A program made the position numbers and the translations under genes. The notes beneath the pieces were generated by a model that searched no databases, was not told where the DNA came from, and saw only the letters and a program-made list of their open reading frames with translations. From the NCBI RefSeq assembly GCF_002224125.1, contig NZ_NCSM01000070.1:1-64000 (forward strand): a stretch of 64,000 nucleotides of DNA, read 5' to 3'. Numbering within the stretch: the stretch's first letter is position 1; the number at the start of each line of letters is the position of its first letter. This DNA is from Streptomyces sp. NBS 14/10. GTDB taxonomy: Bacteria; Actinomycetota; Actinomycetes; Streptomycetales; Streptomycetaceae. Positions 32,843-41,865 of the stretch are shown here, one piece after another.

Positions 32843-35113
32843 TCAGCCGGGTGAGTGTGTGGTAGCGCGCGGAGTGACCACCGTCAGCTGCACCGGGTAG
32901 CCGTTGAGCACCGCGGTGCCGGACAGCGGATCGAGCCGGGAGCCGTCGATGAGCTGATTGACATTCACCCCGGCGTGCGCCGCCGCGACCGACGTCCGGG
33001 TGCCGGGCCGGTCGTGCCCCCAGCCGTGCGGCAGGCTGACCACCCCGGTCCGTACCGCGTCCGTCACCTCCACCGGCGCCTCGAGCTCCCCGCCGTCCCC
33101 CTTGACCCGCACCAGACCGCCGTCGGCCACACCCAGCCGGGCCGCGTCCTCGGGGTGCATCTGGAGGGTGCAGCGGTTGCTGCCGCCGACCAGCGCGGGG
33201 ATGTTGTGCATCCAGCTGTTGTTGGAGCGCAGATGGCGCCGGCCGACCAGCACCAGCCCGTCGGAGCGCCCGCCCAGCGCCCGGCGCAGCCGCTCCACCT
33301 CGGCGGCCATCGGCTCCGGGCACAGCTCGACGGTGCCGCTGCGGGTCCTGAGCAGACCGGGCAGTTGGGGGCGCAGCGGCCCCAGGTCGATGCCGTGCGG
33401 GTGGGCCAGTACCTTGGCCAGGGTCAGCCCGTCGGGGTCGGCGCCGAAGCCGTCGCCGTACGGGCCGAGCCGCAGCATCATGTCCAGCCGCCGCTCGTCG
33501 CCGCCGACCCCGGTGAGATGGGCGGCGAGCTCTCCCCGGTCGCGTCCGTACACCGGCGACCCAGGGTCGGCCACGGCCTTGCCGAGGGCCGCGTCGATCG
33601 CCATGGCGTCCACGGCCGCCGGGTCGGCGCCGCCGTGCCCGCCCGCGCACAGCACCAGCCGCGCCAGGATCTCGGACTCGCTCAGCCGGTCCGCGTCCAG
33701 CGGGACGGCGGGGCGGCTGTAGCGGACCTGGTTGCGGACGGCGAGGGTGTTGAAGGCGAAGTCGAAGTGCGGGCTCTGGCTGGGCGGGGGCGGCGGCAGG
33801 ACGACGTGCGCATGGCGCGCGGTCTCGTTCAGATACGGGTCCACGCTCACCATGAAGTCGAGCCCGGCCAGCGCCCGGTCCAGCCGGTCGCCGTCCGGCG
33901 CGGAGAGCACGGGGTTGCCCGCTATCACGATCAGCGCCCTGACCTGCTCCTCCCCCGGCGTCTCGATCTCCTCGGCCAGCGCGGCCGCGGGCAGCTCGCC
34001 CTTCGCCTCAGGGTGCCCGCTCACCCTGCTGCGCCAGCGGCCGAGCGCGAACCCCTTCCCGGGACGCGGCGGGCGCGGCGCCCTGCCGGTGGCGGAGAGC
34101 GGGAACATGGCCCCGCCGGGCCGGTCGAGGTTGCCGGTGAGGGCGTTCACCACATCGACCAGCCAGCTGGTGAGGGTGCCGAACTCGACGGTGGTGGAGC
34201 CGATCCGCCCGTAGACGGCGGCGCGCGGCGCGGCGGCCAGCTCGCGGGCGAGCGTACGGATCTCCTCGGCGGGCACGTCGCAGGCCGCGGCCACCGCCTC
34301 GGGCGTGAAGTCCGCCGCGAGCCGCCGCACCTCGTCCGCGCCCGTCACACCCGCCGCGCCCGCCACCAACTCGCCGTCCCGCTCCGGCGCCACCAGGTCC
34401 TCGGCGAACAGCACCCGCACCACCGCGAACAGCAGCAGCGCGTCCGTACCGGGCCGGATGGCCAGATGCCGGTCGGCGGCCTCGGCCGTACGGGTGCGGC
34501 GCGGGTCGACCACGGTGAGCCGCCCGCCGCGCCGCCGCAGGGCCCGCAGCCGCCCGGGGAAGTCGGGGGCGGTGCACAGGCTGCCGCCCGAGTCCAGCGG
34601 GTTGGCGCCGATGATCAGCAGGTGGTCGGTGCGGTCCAGGTCGGGCACCGGGATGGCGTTGGCGTCGCCGTAGAGCAGCCCGCTGGAGACATGCTTGGGC
34701 ATCTGGTCGAGGGTGCTGGCGGTGAAGACGTTCCGGGTGCCGAGCGCGCCGAGCAGCAGCGGCGGATACAGCCCGCCGGCCATGGTGTGGACGTTCGGGT
34801 TGCCGAGGAATATGGCCGCCGCCTGCGGCCCGTACCGCTCGATCAGCGGCCGCAGCCCGGCCTCCACCGCGGCGAACGCCTCGTCCCAGCCCGCCGGCTC
34901 CAGCCGGCCCCCTCGCCGCACCAAAGGCTCGCGCAGCCGGTCGGGGTCCGCGTCGAGCTGGCCGAACGACGCGCCCTTGGGACAGATGAAGCCGTGGCTG
35001 AAGACATCGGCACCGTCCCCGCGCGCCCTGGTGACCCGCCCCTCCTCGATGGTCAGGGTCAGCCCGCAGGTGGCCTCGCACAGCGGGCAGATGCGCAGAG
35101 CGGTACGGCTCAT
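32843..35113 (-). CDS. Molybdopterin-dependent oxidoreductase (formate-dehydrogenase/nitrate-reductase family)
   Basis: A 756-residue cytoplasmic-type enzyme. An N-terminal [4Fe-4S] site is formed by CPLCEATCGL and HGFICPKG. The molybdopterin domains follow (GWDEAFAAVEAGLRPLIERY, LLIIGANPLDSGG, VYGRIGSTTVEFGTL), and the C-terminal MopB cap is present (RHLRSNNSWMHNIPALVGG, VSLPHGWGHDRPGT, NQLIDGSRLDPLSGTAVL). No Tat signal. It belongs to the DMSO-reductase superfamily; members with this CPLCEATCGL start in actinobacteria are of unknown substrate. It is monocistronic. A TACCGACTGGTA site 53 bp upstream suggests control by the acyl-CoA TetR. Confidence 0.9.
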   Translation of the reverse strand: MSRTALRICPLCEATCGLTLTIEEGRVTRARGDGADVFSHGFICPKGASFGQLDADPDRLREPLVRRGGRLEPAGWDEAFAAVEAGLRPLIERYGPQAAAIFLGNPNVHTMAGGLYPPLLLGALGTRNVFTASTLDQMPKHVSSGLLYGDANAIPVPDLDRTDHLLIIGANPLDSGGSLCTAPDFPGRLRALRRRGGRLTVVDPRRTRTAEAADRHLAIRPGTDALLLFAVVRVLFAEDLVAPERDGELVAGAAGVTGADEVRRLAADFTPEAVAAACDVPAEEIRTLARELAAAPRAAVYGRIGSTTVEFGTLTSWLVDVVNALTGNLDRPGGAMFPLSATGRAPRPPRPGKGFALGRWRSRVSGHPEAKGELPAAALAEEIETPGEEQVRALIVIAGNPVLSAPDGDRLDRALAGLDFMVSVDPYLNETARHAHVVLPPPPPSQSPHFDFAFNTLAVRNQVRYSRPAVPLDADRLSESEILARLVLCAGGHGGADPAAVDAMAIDAALGKAVADPGSPVYGRDRGELAAHLTGVGGDERRLDMMLRLGPYGDGFGADPDGLTLAKVLAHPHGIDLGPLRPQLPGLLRTRSGTVELCPEPMAAEVERLRRALGGRSDGLVLVGRRHLRSNNSWMHNIPALVGGSNRCTLQMHPEDAARLGVADGGLVRVKGDGGELEAPVEVTDAVRTGVVSLPHGWGHDRPGTRTSVAAAHAGVNVNQLIDGSRLDPLSGTAVLNGYPVQLTVVTPRATTHSPG

Positions 35114-35165
35114 CGGTCCCTCCTGGGGACGGCGGCGGCAACGGTGACGCGACGGCTCCTCACCC

Positions 35166-35177
35166 TACCGACTGGTA
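35166..35177. promoter_or_regulatory. TetR-type operator candidate before the molybdopterin oxidoreductase
   Basis: TACCGACTGGTA shares the 11-mer TACCGACTGGT with the sites at 17338-17348 and 22932-22942. It lies 53 bp upstream of the leftward ATG at 35113, between that gene and the 3' end of the TetR gene 35223-35867. Confidence 0.65.
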
Positions 35178-35222
35178 CGCATGTGGGGGAGGGCCAGGCC
35201 CAGCGACCGCGCGAGCGAGCGT

Positions 35223-35867
35223 TCAGTCGAGCACCCCCGCCAGATACGAACGCAGCAGTTCCTTGGTCTCGGCCACGATCACCGGGTCGCCCTCCGGGTC
35301 GACGCGGAACGCCAGCCGCAGCAGCGCGTCCGCCGTCTCGACGGCGAGCAGGAACGCCACCCGCACCCGCTCCCCCGCCTCGCCGGACTCCTCGAGACCC
35401 AGCCGCTCGCCCAGGAGCCCGCGCAGCCGGTCCGCGACCAGGTGGTTGGGCTGCTCGGGCGGGGCGGTCACGGGCACCGGCATGCCGAACTCGACCAGCG
35501 CGAAGCCCGGCGCCCCGCGCTTCATCGCCAGATACTCGTCGACCACCACATCCATGGCCTCCCGCCAGCCCCCGCCGTCCGTACCCGACTTCGCCAGGCG
35601 CTCGGTGACGCGGGCGGCGTACTGGTCGAGATTGCGATGGGCCAGGGCCTCGGCCATCGCCCGCTTGTTGGAGAAGAAGCGGTAGACGGAGCCGATGGGC
35701 ACGCCGGCGCGCTCGGCGACAGCGCGGGTACTCAGGTCCTCATAGCCGGTCTCGTCGAGGAGTTCGGCGCAGGCGTCGAGGATCCGGCCGAGGCGCTCGG
35801 CACTGCGGCGTTGGACGGGGGCGCGGCGGAGGGGCGGTATGGGCACGCCACCATCCTGCCCGATCAT
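35223..35867 (-). CDS. TetR-family regulator divergent from hmgA
   Basis: A 214-residue repressor. Helix-turn-helix: RILDACAELLDETGYEDLST then RAVAERAGVPIGSVYRFFSN. The rest is the helical ligand domain, ending LLRSYLAGVLD. ATG 35867 is used here, but the GTG at 35846 (giving VPIPPLRRAP) has a better spaced AGGATGG and may be the true start. It is divergent from homogentisate dioxygenase across 85 bp, with a long inverted repeat in between, so control of hmgA and of itself is the natural inference. Confidence 0.9.
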   Translation of the reverse strand: MIGQDGGVPIPPLRRAPVQRRSAERLGRILDACAELLDETGYEDLSTRAVAERAGVPIGSVYRFFSNKRAMAEALAHRNLDQYAARVTERLAKSGTDGGGWREAMDVVVDEYLAMKRGAPGFALVEFGMPVPVTAPPEQPNHLVADRLRGLLGERLGLEESGEAGERVRVAFLLAVETADALLRLAFRVDPEGDPVIVAETKELLRSYLAGVLD

Positions 35868-35877
35868 TGACGCACCC

Positions 35878-35915
35878 GGTTTCGATTCCTATGGTCATAC
35901 AGAGGAATCAAAACC
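35878..35915. promoter_or_regulatory. Long inverted repeat between TetR and hmgA
   Basis: GGTTTCGATTCCT (35878-35890) and AGGAATCAAAACC (35903-35915) are inverted repeats matching at 12 of 13 positions, separated by 12 bases. Position and size fit a TetR-family operator overlapping both divergent promoters. Confidence 0.75.
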
Positions 35916-35952
35916 CCGAGTGACCGAGTGACCAAGTGGCGGGAGCCGGACG

Positions 35953-37287
35953 ATGAGCGGCGGTACGGACATCGAGCGGGCGCGCAAGACGGCCGAAGGG
36001 CTGGTGTACTCCTCCGGATTCGGCAATGAGCACAGCAGCGAGGCCGTCGCCGGCGCGCTGCCCATCGGCCGCAACTCCCCCCAGCGCGCCCCGCTGGGGC
36101 TGTACGCGGAGCAGCTGAGCGGCACCGCCTTCACCGAGCCGCGCGCCCATAACCGCCGCTCCTGGCTGTACCGCATCCGCCCGTCCGCCGCACATCCGCC
36201 CTTCGTCCGGGTGGACAACGGCGCACTGCGCGGCGCGCCGTTCACCGAGTGCGCCCCGGACCCCAACCGGCTGCGCTGGGATCCGCTGCCCGAGCCCGCC
36301 CCTGGCACCGACTTCCTGGCCGGCCTGTGGACCCTCGGCGGCAACGGCGACGCCACGCGCCGCTCCGGTATGGCGATCCACCTCTACGCCGCGAACGCGC
36401 CCATGGTCGACCGGGTGTTCAGCGACGCCGACGGCGAGCTGCTGATCGTGCCCCAGGAGGGCGGGCTGCTGCTGCACACCGAGTTCGGCCGGCTGCGCGC
36501 CGAACCGGGGCATATGGCGCTGGTGCCGCGCGGCGTACGCTTCCGGGTCGAGCCACTGGACCCCGCCGTACGCGGCTACGTCTGCGAGAACCACGGCCGC
36601 CCCTTCGTCCTCCCCGACCTCGGCCCGATCGGCGCCAACGGGCTGGCCGGCGCCCGGGACTTCCTGGCCCCGGCCGCGGCGTACGAGGACGTCGAGCGGC
36701 CGGTGGAGGTGGTCAACAAGTTCTGCGGCAACCTCTGGTCCGCGACATACGGCCACTCCCCGCTGGACGTCGTCGCCTGGCACGGCAACCACGTCCCGTA
36801 CGTCTACGACCTGCGCCGCTTCAATGTGCTCGGCTCCATCAGCTACGACCACCCGGACCCGTCGATCTTCACGGTCCTCACCTCGCCCTCGGACACCCCC
36901 GGCCTGGCGAATGTCGACTTCGTCGTCTTCGCGCCGCGCTGGCTGGTCGGCGAGGACACCTTCCGGCCGCCGTACTTCCACCGCAATGTGATGAGCGAGT
37001 ACATGGGCCTGATCGAGGGCGCGTACGACGCCAAGACCGCCGGCAAGGGGGGCTTCGTCCCCGGGGGCGGCTCGCTGCACAACATGATGTCCGCGCACGG
37101 CCCCGACCGGGAGACCTTCGAACGGGCGAGCAGCGCGGAGCTGACGCCGCGGAAGGTCGACGACGGGCTGGCCTTCATGTTCGAGACCCGCCGGCCCGTG
37201 ACGGCCACCCGGCAGGCGCGCGAGGCGGACCACCTCCAGCGGGGCTACGACGACGTCTGGCAGGGCCTGGAGCGGCACTTCCGGTGA
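35953..37287 (+). CDS. hmgA: Homogentisate 1,2-dioxygenase
   Basis: A 444-residue enzyme that opens the ring of homogentisate to maleylacetoacetate in tyrosine and phenylalanine breakdown. Family-defining stretches are [35 protein letters not shown], the [10 protein letters not shown] region, [28 protein letters not shown] and [17 protein letters not shown] with iron-binding His and Glu, and [20 protein letters not shown]. Length is normal and the gene is intact. GGGAGCC lies before the ATG. Its stop overlaps the GTG of the GntR gene by four bases. No maleylacetoacetate isomerase or fumarylacetoacetase gene is adjacent. Confidence 0.97.
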   Translation: MSGGTDIERARKTAEGLVYSSGFGNEHSSEAVAGALPIGRNSPQRAPLGLYAEQLSGTAFTEPRAHNRRSWLYRIRPSAAHPPFVRVDNGALRGAPFTECAPDPNRLRWDPLPEPAPGTDFLAGLWTLGGNGDATRRSGMAIHLYAANAPMVDRVFSDADGELLIVPQEGGLLLHTEFGRLRAEPGHMALVPRGVRFRVEPLDPAVRGYVCENHGRPFVLPDLGPIGANGLAGARDFLAPAAAYEDVERPVEVVNKFCGNLWSATYGHSPLDVVAWHGNHVPYVYDLRRFNVLGSISYDHPDPSIFTVLTSPSDTPGLANVDFVVFAPRWLVGEDTFRPPYFHRNVMSEYMGLIEGAYDAKTAGKGGFVPGGGSLHNMMSAHGPDRETFERASSAELTPRKVDDGLAFMFETRRPVTATRQAREADHLQRGYDDVWQGLERHFR

Positions 37288-38033
37288 CCACCTTCGCCCC
37301 CGACTCCCTCACCCTGAACCGCAAGCTGCCGCTGTGGTACCAGGTCTCGCAGTCCCTGCGGGCCTCCATACTCGGCCGCGGCCCCCACGAGCCGCTGCGC
37401 CTGCCCACGGAGGACCGGCTGGCCGCCCACTACGGGGTCAGCGTCCTGACGATGCGGCAGGCCCTCAAGGAGCTGGAGTCCGAAGGACTCATCAGCCGCC
37501 ACCGCCGGCGCGGCACCTTCATCGAGCCGAACGCGCGGCGCGGCGCGCCGGTGCGGCTGCTTGGCTCGGTGGACGCGATCGTGGCCCAGCAGTCCGGCGA
37601 GCGCACCACCGTGCTCGGCCACGGTCCCGTCCCCGTACCGGCGGAGCTCGCGGAGTACTTCCCGGGCCTGCGCGAGGCCACGTCCTACCGGCGGCTGCGG
37701 AGCGACGCGGCGGGCGGCGAGCCGACCAACTGGGCCGAGAACTTCGTCCGCCCGGAGCTCGCCGAGCGCATCGACGTGGCCGACCTGGCGCGCTGGCCGA
37801 TGACCAAGGTGCTGCGGGACGCGGTGGGCGTCCGTATCAGCCGCATCACGGACACCGTCGAGGCCCGGCTGGCCGACCCGGAGACCGCCCGGCTGCTACG
37901 GGTCCCGCTGCTCAGCCCGATCCTGCACTACACGGGCGTGACCTATGACGAAACGGGCCGAGCGGTCGACGTTGCCCGCATCCGCTACCGGGGGGACCGC
38001 TTCTCGTTCACGGTCACCGTCGAGGCGCGGTGA
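37284..38033 (+). CDS. GntR-family (HutC/UTRA type) transcriptional regulator
   Basis: A 249-residue regulator. The winged helix occupies the N-terminus ([56 protein letters not shown]) and a UTRA ligand domain follows ([57 protein letters not shown]). The GTG start overlaps the hmgA stop (GTGA), so the two are translationally coupled. It may sense an aromatic-acid intermediate and act on hmgA together with the TetR upstream; two regulators around one catabolic gene is notable. Confidence 0.92.
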   Translation: MTTFAPDSLTLNRKLPLWYQVSQSLRASILGRGPHEPLRLPTEDRLAAHYGVSVLTMRQALKELESEGLISRHRRRGTFIEPNARRGAPVRLLGSVDAIVAQQSGERTTVLGHGPVPVPAELAEYFPGLREATSYRRLRSDAAGGEPTNWAENFVRPELAERIDVADLARWPMTKVLRDAVGVRISRITDTVEARLADPETARLLRVPLLSPILHYTGVTYDETGRAVDVARIRYRGDRFSFTVTVEAR

Positions 38034-38082
38034 CCGCCGCCGGCCCAAGAGTCAGTCCCTCCGCGCCGTATTGGCGGTGGGG

Positions 38083-38104
38083 TTGACACAAGCGGCAACC
38101 GCTT
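38083..38104 (+). promoter_or_regulatory. TTGACA box with AAGCGG-CAA-CCGCTT palindrome
   Basis: TTGACA (38083-38088) is followed by the perfect inverted repeat AAGCGG/CCGCTT (38090-38104). It lies just after the GntR gene, at the edge of the mobile-element zone. No rightward gene follows for 1.9 kb, so it may be a relic promoter of a lost gene. The 38105-38422 stretch shows no convincing gene on either strand. Confidence 0.35.
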
Positions 38105-38422
38105 TCACAGCGCGGAACGTCGAGCGGCCGTGAACGGTTACACTCCCGGAACCAAGATCATTGTTGCCCAATTGTGCAAGTCGGCCGTCACCCCGGACGG
38201 CGGGCGCACGGCTATGGACGTGCAACGCTCTCACGAATCGTGTGGTCACTCGTGCGCAAGGCCGATGTGAGTTGGTCGCGCAACTCGTCGGGGAGCTTTC
38301 CAGCTCCGAGCGCGCATGCACCTACGAGGTCGCGGCAGTTCTGCTGCTGTCGGTCGGTGGCGAGAGTAGTGAACAAGGGGTGTGCCAGGTTCTCGCGGGC
38401 GGCGTATCCATCGTTGAGCGTT

Positions 38423-39430
38423 GATGTTGACCGGCGCGTTGGCGTACGCCTGCTCAAGCGGAGCGTCGGGCACGAACAGGTGGCGCTCCACGTTGCGCAG
38501 CGCATGCTCGACGGCGGGCGTGCGGGCGTATCCGGATTCGCGGATCATGTCGACCAGGGCGTTGCGGAGGCGTTCGGCGTTGGCCTCGTGGGGGGTGAGA
38601 GTGTCGGTGTTCACTGGGCTGACGCTATCGGTCTCCGGCGTGGCCTCGGTGGGCGACGCGGTGCTGTCACTCGCTCCCATGACTACCTCTCGTGCGATGT
38701 GGGAGATGGCATGCTGGTCGTCCTGGTGGAGACCGGCGCGGTTGGCGTGAAAGATGGCGTGGTGGGCGATGATGCTTCGCAGACCACGGGTGAGGCCGCC
38801 GTGGGTGGCGAGGTCGGCGAGCGTCGTTCCGGCGCGCTCGAAGGCGGCCACCCACTCGGTGTGCCCGTCGAGCGGGCCGCCTGGGCGGCACAAGCTGTGG
38901 GCGTCGATGGTCATCAGCTTGCGCATGGCCGGGGCATGAGCCGTGGCCTTCTCAGAGTTGAGCGGTTCGGCCGCGGCCGGGCGGAGGTCGGCGACCTTGG
39001 CCCAGACGGCGCCCTGCTCGAACCAGTCCAGGCCCGCGGCGCGCATCATGCTGCTGAGCAGGAGGACGGCCGTCTCCCGGCGCCCCAGTCGTCCGGGGCC
39101 GGGCTCGTAAGTGAGAAGGTGGCGACTGTCCTGGTGGAACAGGTCGTGGGCCGCGTCCATGGCCTTGGTGCCGCCGAACGCGGTGGTCTCTGGTTCGTAG
39201 ATGCCCGGCAACCACGAGAGATCAGAGCCGTCGGCAATGAGGGCGCTGAGCGTCGACTCCACCAGCGGCGACGGTTCTGTGGCGCGGTAACGCAGCGGCC
39301 AAGGCTGTTTGTTCATGAACCACCAGCCAGCGAGCTGCCCCGCGCTTTCCGCTGCGAGCAAAACAGAGCCGAGTCGTTCGGTGATGAAGCGCTTGCCGGT
39401 CTCGCGGTCGGCGAAGGTGATGTTGTGCCC
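38423..39430 (-). pseudogene. Decayed RiPP methyltransferase of the FxLD lanthipeptide type
   Basis: The leftward frame from 39430 encodes a lantibiotic-dehydratase C-terminal-like (thiopeptide-type biosynthesis) domain: NITFADRETGKRFITERLG, AGWWFMNKQPWPLRYRAT, IYEPETTAFGGTKAMDAAHD and LFHQDSRHLL. After a linker it enters a protein-isoaspartate-methyltransferase-like domain (LVDMIRESGYARTPAVEHAL, RNVERHLFVPDAPLEQAYAN), the order of methyltransferases of the FxLD system. The methyltransferase core (SAM site) is missing; similarity stops near 38423. The normal N-terminus is replaced by antisense IS630 sequence, so the reading frame lacks its start. No FxLD precursor or LanB-like gene is present. 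A continuing frame to 38212 is of unknown origin. Confidence 0.7.
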
Positions 39431-39784
39431 CGCTCCAAGTTCCTGGAGTTCTGCCGCTACCTGCGCTCCTTGCACCCTGCCACGGTCCGGATCGCCATCG
39501 TCTGCGACAACTACTCGCCGCACCTCACCACGAAACGCTGCCGACGGGTTGCGACGTGGGCAGAGGCAAACAACGCGGAGATCGCCTACACCCCGACGAA
39601 CTCTTCCTGGCTCAACCGCATCGAAGCCCAGTTCACCGCCCTGCGCTACTTCACTCTCGACGGCACCGACCACGCCAGCCACAAGGAGCAGGGCAGCATG
39701 ATCCGCCGCTACATCATCTGGCGGAACCAGCACGCCCAGTACAAGCGCCTACGCGAAATCGTTGCCAAAGCAAATGTCGCCTGA
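39430..39784 (+). mobile_element. 3' fragment of an IS630-family transposase
   Basis: The rightward frame ends in a clear IS630 C-terminus: RSKFLEFCRYLRSLHPATVR, then IAIVCDNYSPHLTTKRC with the second catalytic Asp, TPTNSSWLNRIEAQFTALR with the catalytic Glu, and REIVAKANVA at the stop. The N-terminal half with the first Asp is absent; the similarity begins near 39430, exactly where the FxLD methyltransferase similarity begins on the other strand. TGACGTGG at the stop (39782-39789) is inverted at 39811-39818. An inactive remnant. Confidence 0.85.
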
Positions 39785-39985
39785 CGTGGCATCAGCACGC
39801 CTACGTCATCCCACGTCAGGAACCGAAGTGCTCGGGGTAAGGGCAGATCTCCAACTCCTCGTCCGGACGATTGCTCCAGCCCCACCAAAGGCGCCGATCC
39901 CCGCACTGTCAAGTTACCTTCGTGATTTGCGGCGCATCACACTGGAAAGCGCCCGCAGCAGGCATCCCGAAAGGCCCGAAACACT

Positions 39986-40717
39986 ATGCGCTTTACCTCT
40001 GAGACGTCGTCCGACGGCATCTTTGAACAGCTCTTTCTCCTCGGCGACATCCCTGGCGTGCTATGGACTCCAAGAGGTGCCGACGGGACCCGCCCCCTGA
40101 TTGCAATGGGGCACGGCGGCGGTCAGAACAAGAAGGCCCCTGACATCGTGGACCGTGCGCGCCGTCTCGTGGCCGAATGCGGTTTCGCCGTGGTGGCGGT
40201 CGATGCGCCTAGCCACGGTGACCGCCCGGAACATGAGGAGTTCACCCGGATCGCGACCGAGTACGAGGCCCGGCTTGACGCCGGTGAGGGACTGGCCCCG
40301 CTGATCGCCAGCTTCCAGGCGCTCGTTGTCCGCCAAATTGTGCCGGAATGGCAGAGAGTCCTCAACGCGGTCCAGAAGCTCAGTCATGTTGGCATTGGCC
40401 CAGTTGGCTACTGGGGTGTGTCGCTGGGCTGCGTGATCGGTGTCCCGCTTATTGCCGCCGAGTCCCGGGTCCGGGCGGCGGTGCTGGGCCTGGGCGGTGC
40501 TGAGGTGCCAGCCGAGACCGCCGCGCAGATTACCGTTCCGGTGGAGTTCCTCGTGCAGTGGGACGATGAGCGAATACCGCGGACCCAGAGCCTGGCACTG
40601 TTCGACGCCTTCGCCTCAACCGAGAAGACGCTGCACGCCAACCCCGGCAAGCACGGTGAGGTCCCGGCATTCGAGACAGACAGCACTCTGCGGTTCTTCG
40701 ACAGGCACCTCGGCTGA
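39986..40717 (+). CDS. Alpha/beta hydrolase (dienelactone-hydrolase-like)
   Basis: A 243-residue soluble hydrolase. The oxyanion region is LIAMGHGGGQNKKAPDIVDR, the nucleophile elbow GYWGVSLGCVIG (GxSxG), the acid is probably in VQWDDERIPR, and the histidine in GKHGEVPAFE. The family cleaves esters, lactones or amides; substrate unknown. ATG 39986 follows AAAGG. Base composition is a little less G+C-rich than the surrounding genes. It is flanked on both sides by 3'-end relics of IS630-type elements in the same orientation, so it may be transferred cargo or an island between two insertions. A hairpin terminator follows at 40756. Confidence 0.85.
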   Translation: MRFTSETSSDGIFEQLFLLGDIPGVLWTPRGADGTRPLIAMGHGGGQNKKAPDIVDRARRLVAECGFAVVAVDAPSHGDRPEHEEFTRIATEYEARLDAGEGLAPLIASFQALVVRQIVPEWQRVLNAVQKLSHVGIGPVGYWGVSLGCVIGVPLIAAESRVRAAVLGLGGAEVPAETAAQITVPVEFLVQWDDERIPRTQSLALFDAFASTEKTLHANPGKHGEVPAFETDSTLRFFDRHLG

Positions 40718-40755
40718 TACCGCCGCCTGTACTCCATGACGCGCCGACCGGGATC

Positions 40756-40772
40756 CGTTCCCGATGGGAACG
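40756..40772 (+). terminator. Hairpin after the alpha/beta hydrolase gene
   Basis: CGTTCCC-GAT-GGGAACG, a perfect 7-bp stem with a three-base loop, 39 bases after the stop. Confidence 0.6.
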
Positions 40773-40831
40773 TTCGCGCACTGGCCAGAGTGGCCGACAA
40801 AGTTCAGGTTCGGACACGTAATCCTTCCCGT

Positions 40832-40880
40832 GCCTCAAGGGCATCGCCAAGGCGAACGTTGCCTGACGCGGCACTAGGAA
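40832..40880 (+). mobile_element. Second IS630-type 3'-end scar
   Basis: The frame TGC CTC AAG GGC ATC GCC AAG encodes CLKGIAKANVA and a TGA stop at 40865-40867, the same last residues as the transposase fragment ending at 39784. The following bases (GACGCGGCACTAGG) correspond to GACGTGGCATCAGC after the first copy. The upstream part is not transposase-like. It is only about 50 bp, so the assignment rests on this shared end. The rest of the gap to 41289 holds no gene I can support. Confidence 0.65.
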
Positions 40881-41289
40881 CGGTCTGATGGGTCGTGTCT
40901 GTTGCGAGCCGTTCAGGCCGACCACTCCGCCACTCAACAATGTGCCCCTGCCCCGTCCTCAGCAGGTAGGACTGGGCAGGGACTGTCCCTCGCCATATGA
41001 GCAAGGGAGCCAAGCCTGCATCTCCGCACCGTGTGGGCGTGCTTCATCGACGGGGCCCAAAGAGGCGAGTTCACCCCGAGCAACTGACGACATCGTCCGG
41101 CGACTGGACACTCTGCTTGGTCAGCTCGCCGCGCAGCTACTGCCCCCCGCTCCGCCGCACGAGGCGGCCGGCTACGCGGGGTGCGCACTCGCTGCGCGGC
41201 GCCCGGCGGGAGGGGCATGGAAACGACGTGGGGAAGCTATCTACTGGCTGAACTCTCATCACCTATCAACTCCTATATATGATGGTTGC

Positions 41290-41865
41290 GTGAGGTTGTC
41301 AGAATGGGCTGCGCGCAACGGCGTGCACTACCAGACCGCTTGGCGGTGGGCGAGAGACGGGAAACTCCCCGTTCCCGCGACCCGGACCGCGACCGGCGTG
41401 TGGCTGGTGCACGAACCCGAGCAGCCGCCCGAGGGGCGCACGGTGGCGTACTGCCGGGTCTCGTCGGCCGACCAGAAAACGGACCTTGACCGGCAGGTGG
41501 CCCGTGTCGTCACCGGCGCCACCGAGCTGGGTCTGCCGGTCGCCGGGGTGGTGACCGAGGTCAGCTCGGATCTGAACGGGCGGCGGCGCAAGCTGCACCG
41601 GCTGCTGGCAGACCCGGACGCGACCGTGATCGTGGTGGAGCACCGTGATCGGCTGGCCCGGTTCGGTGTCGAACACCTCGAAGCCGCCCTGTCGGCATCC
41701 GGGCGGCGCCTGGTGGCCCTCGATCCGCAGGAGGCCACGGACGACCTGGCGCGGGACATCACCGAGGTGCTGACCTCGATGTGCGCCCGCCTGTACGGGT
41801 TCAGGGCCGCGGAGAACCGTGCCGCGCGCGCCGCTGCCGTGATGACCGGCGAGGCCGCCGGGTGA
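41290..41865 (+). CDS. tnpA: IS607-type serine recombinase TnpA
   Basis: A 191-residue transposase. An N-terminal MerR-like helix-turn-helix (VRLSEWAARNGVHYQTAWRW, ARDGKLPVPATRT) is followed by a small serine-recombinase domain: TVAYCRVSSADQKTDLDRQV with the catalytic Ser, GVVTEVSSDLNGRRRKL and VIVVEHRDRLARFGVEHLEA. This order is particular to IS607. The GTG at 41290 is just downstream of an A+T-rich stretch (CCTATATATGAT at 41271-41282) that can supply the promoter. Its stop overlaps the tnpB start (GTGA). Catalytic motifs look intact. Confidence 0.92.
   Translation: MRLSEWAARNGVHYQTAWRWARDGKLPVPATRTATGVWLVHEPEQPPEGRTVAYCRVSSADQKTDLDRQVARVVTGATELGLPVAGVVTEVSSDLNGRRRKLHRLLADPDATVIVVEHRDRLARFGVEHLEAALSASGRRLVALDPQEATDDLARDITEVLTSMCARLYGFRAAENRAARAAAVMTGEAAG

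Noticed and set aside
32855..35608. A 917-codon plus-strand frame opposite the molybdopterin oxidoreductase
   Set aside because: Antisense shadow; the minus-strand protein has the complete iron-sulfur and molybdopterin motifs.
38174..39784. Treating the whole 536-codon plus-strand frame as one transposase gene
   Set aside because: Only the last 118 or so codons resemble IS630 transposase; the rest is antisense of the decayed methyltransferase.
40888..41289. An N-terminal extension of the IS607 TnpA by about 134 codons
   Set aside because: The extension has no family similarity, and the GTG at 41290 gives the normal helix-turn-helix start just after an A+T-rich promoter-like stretch.
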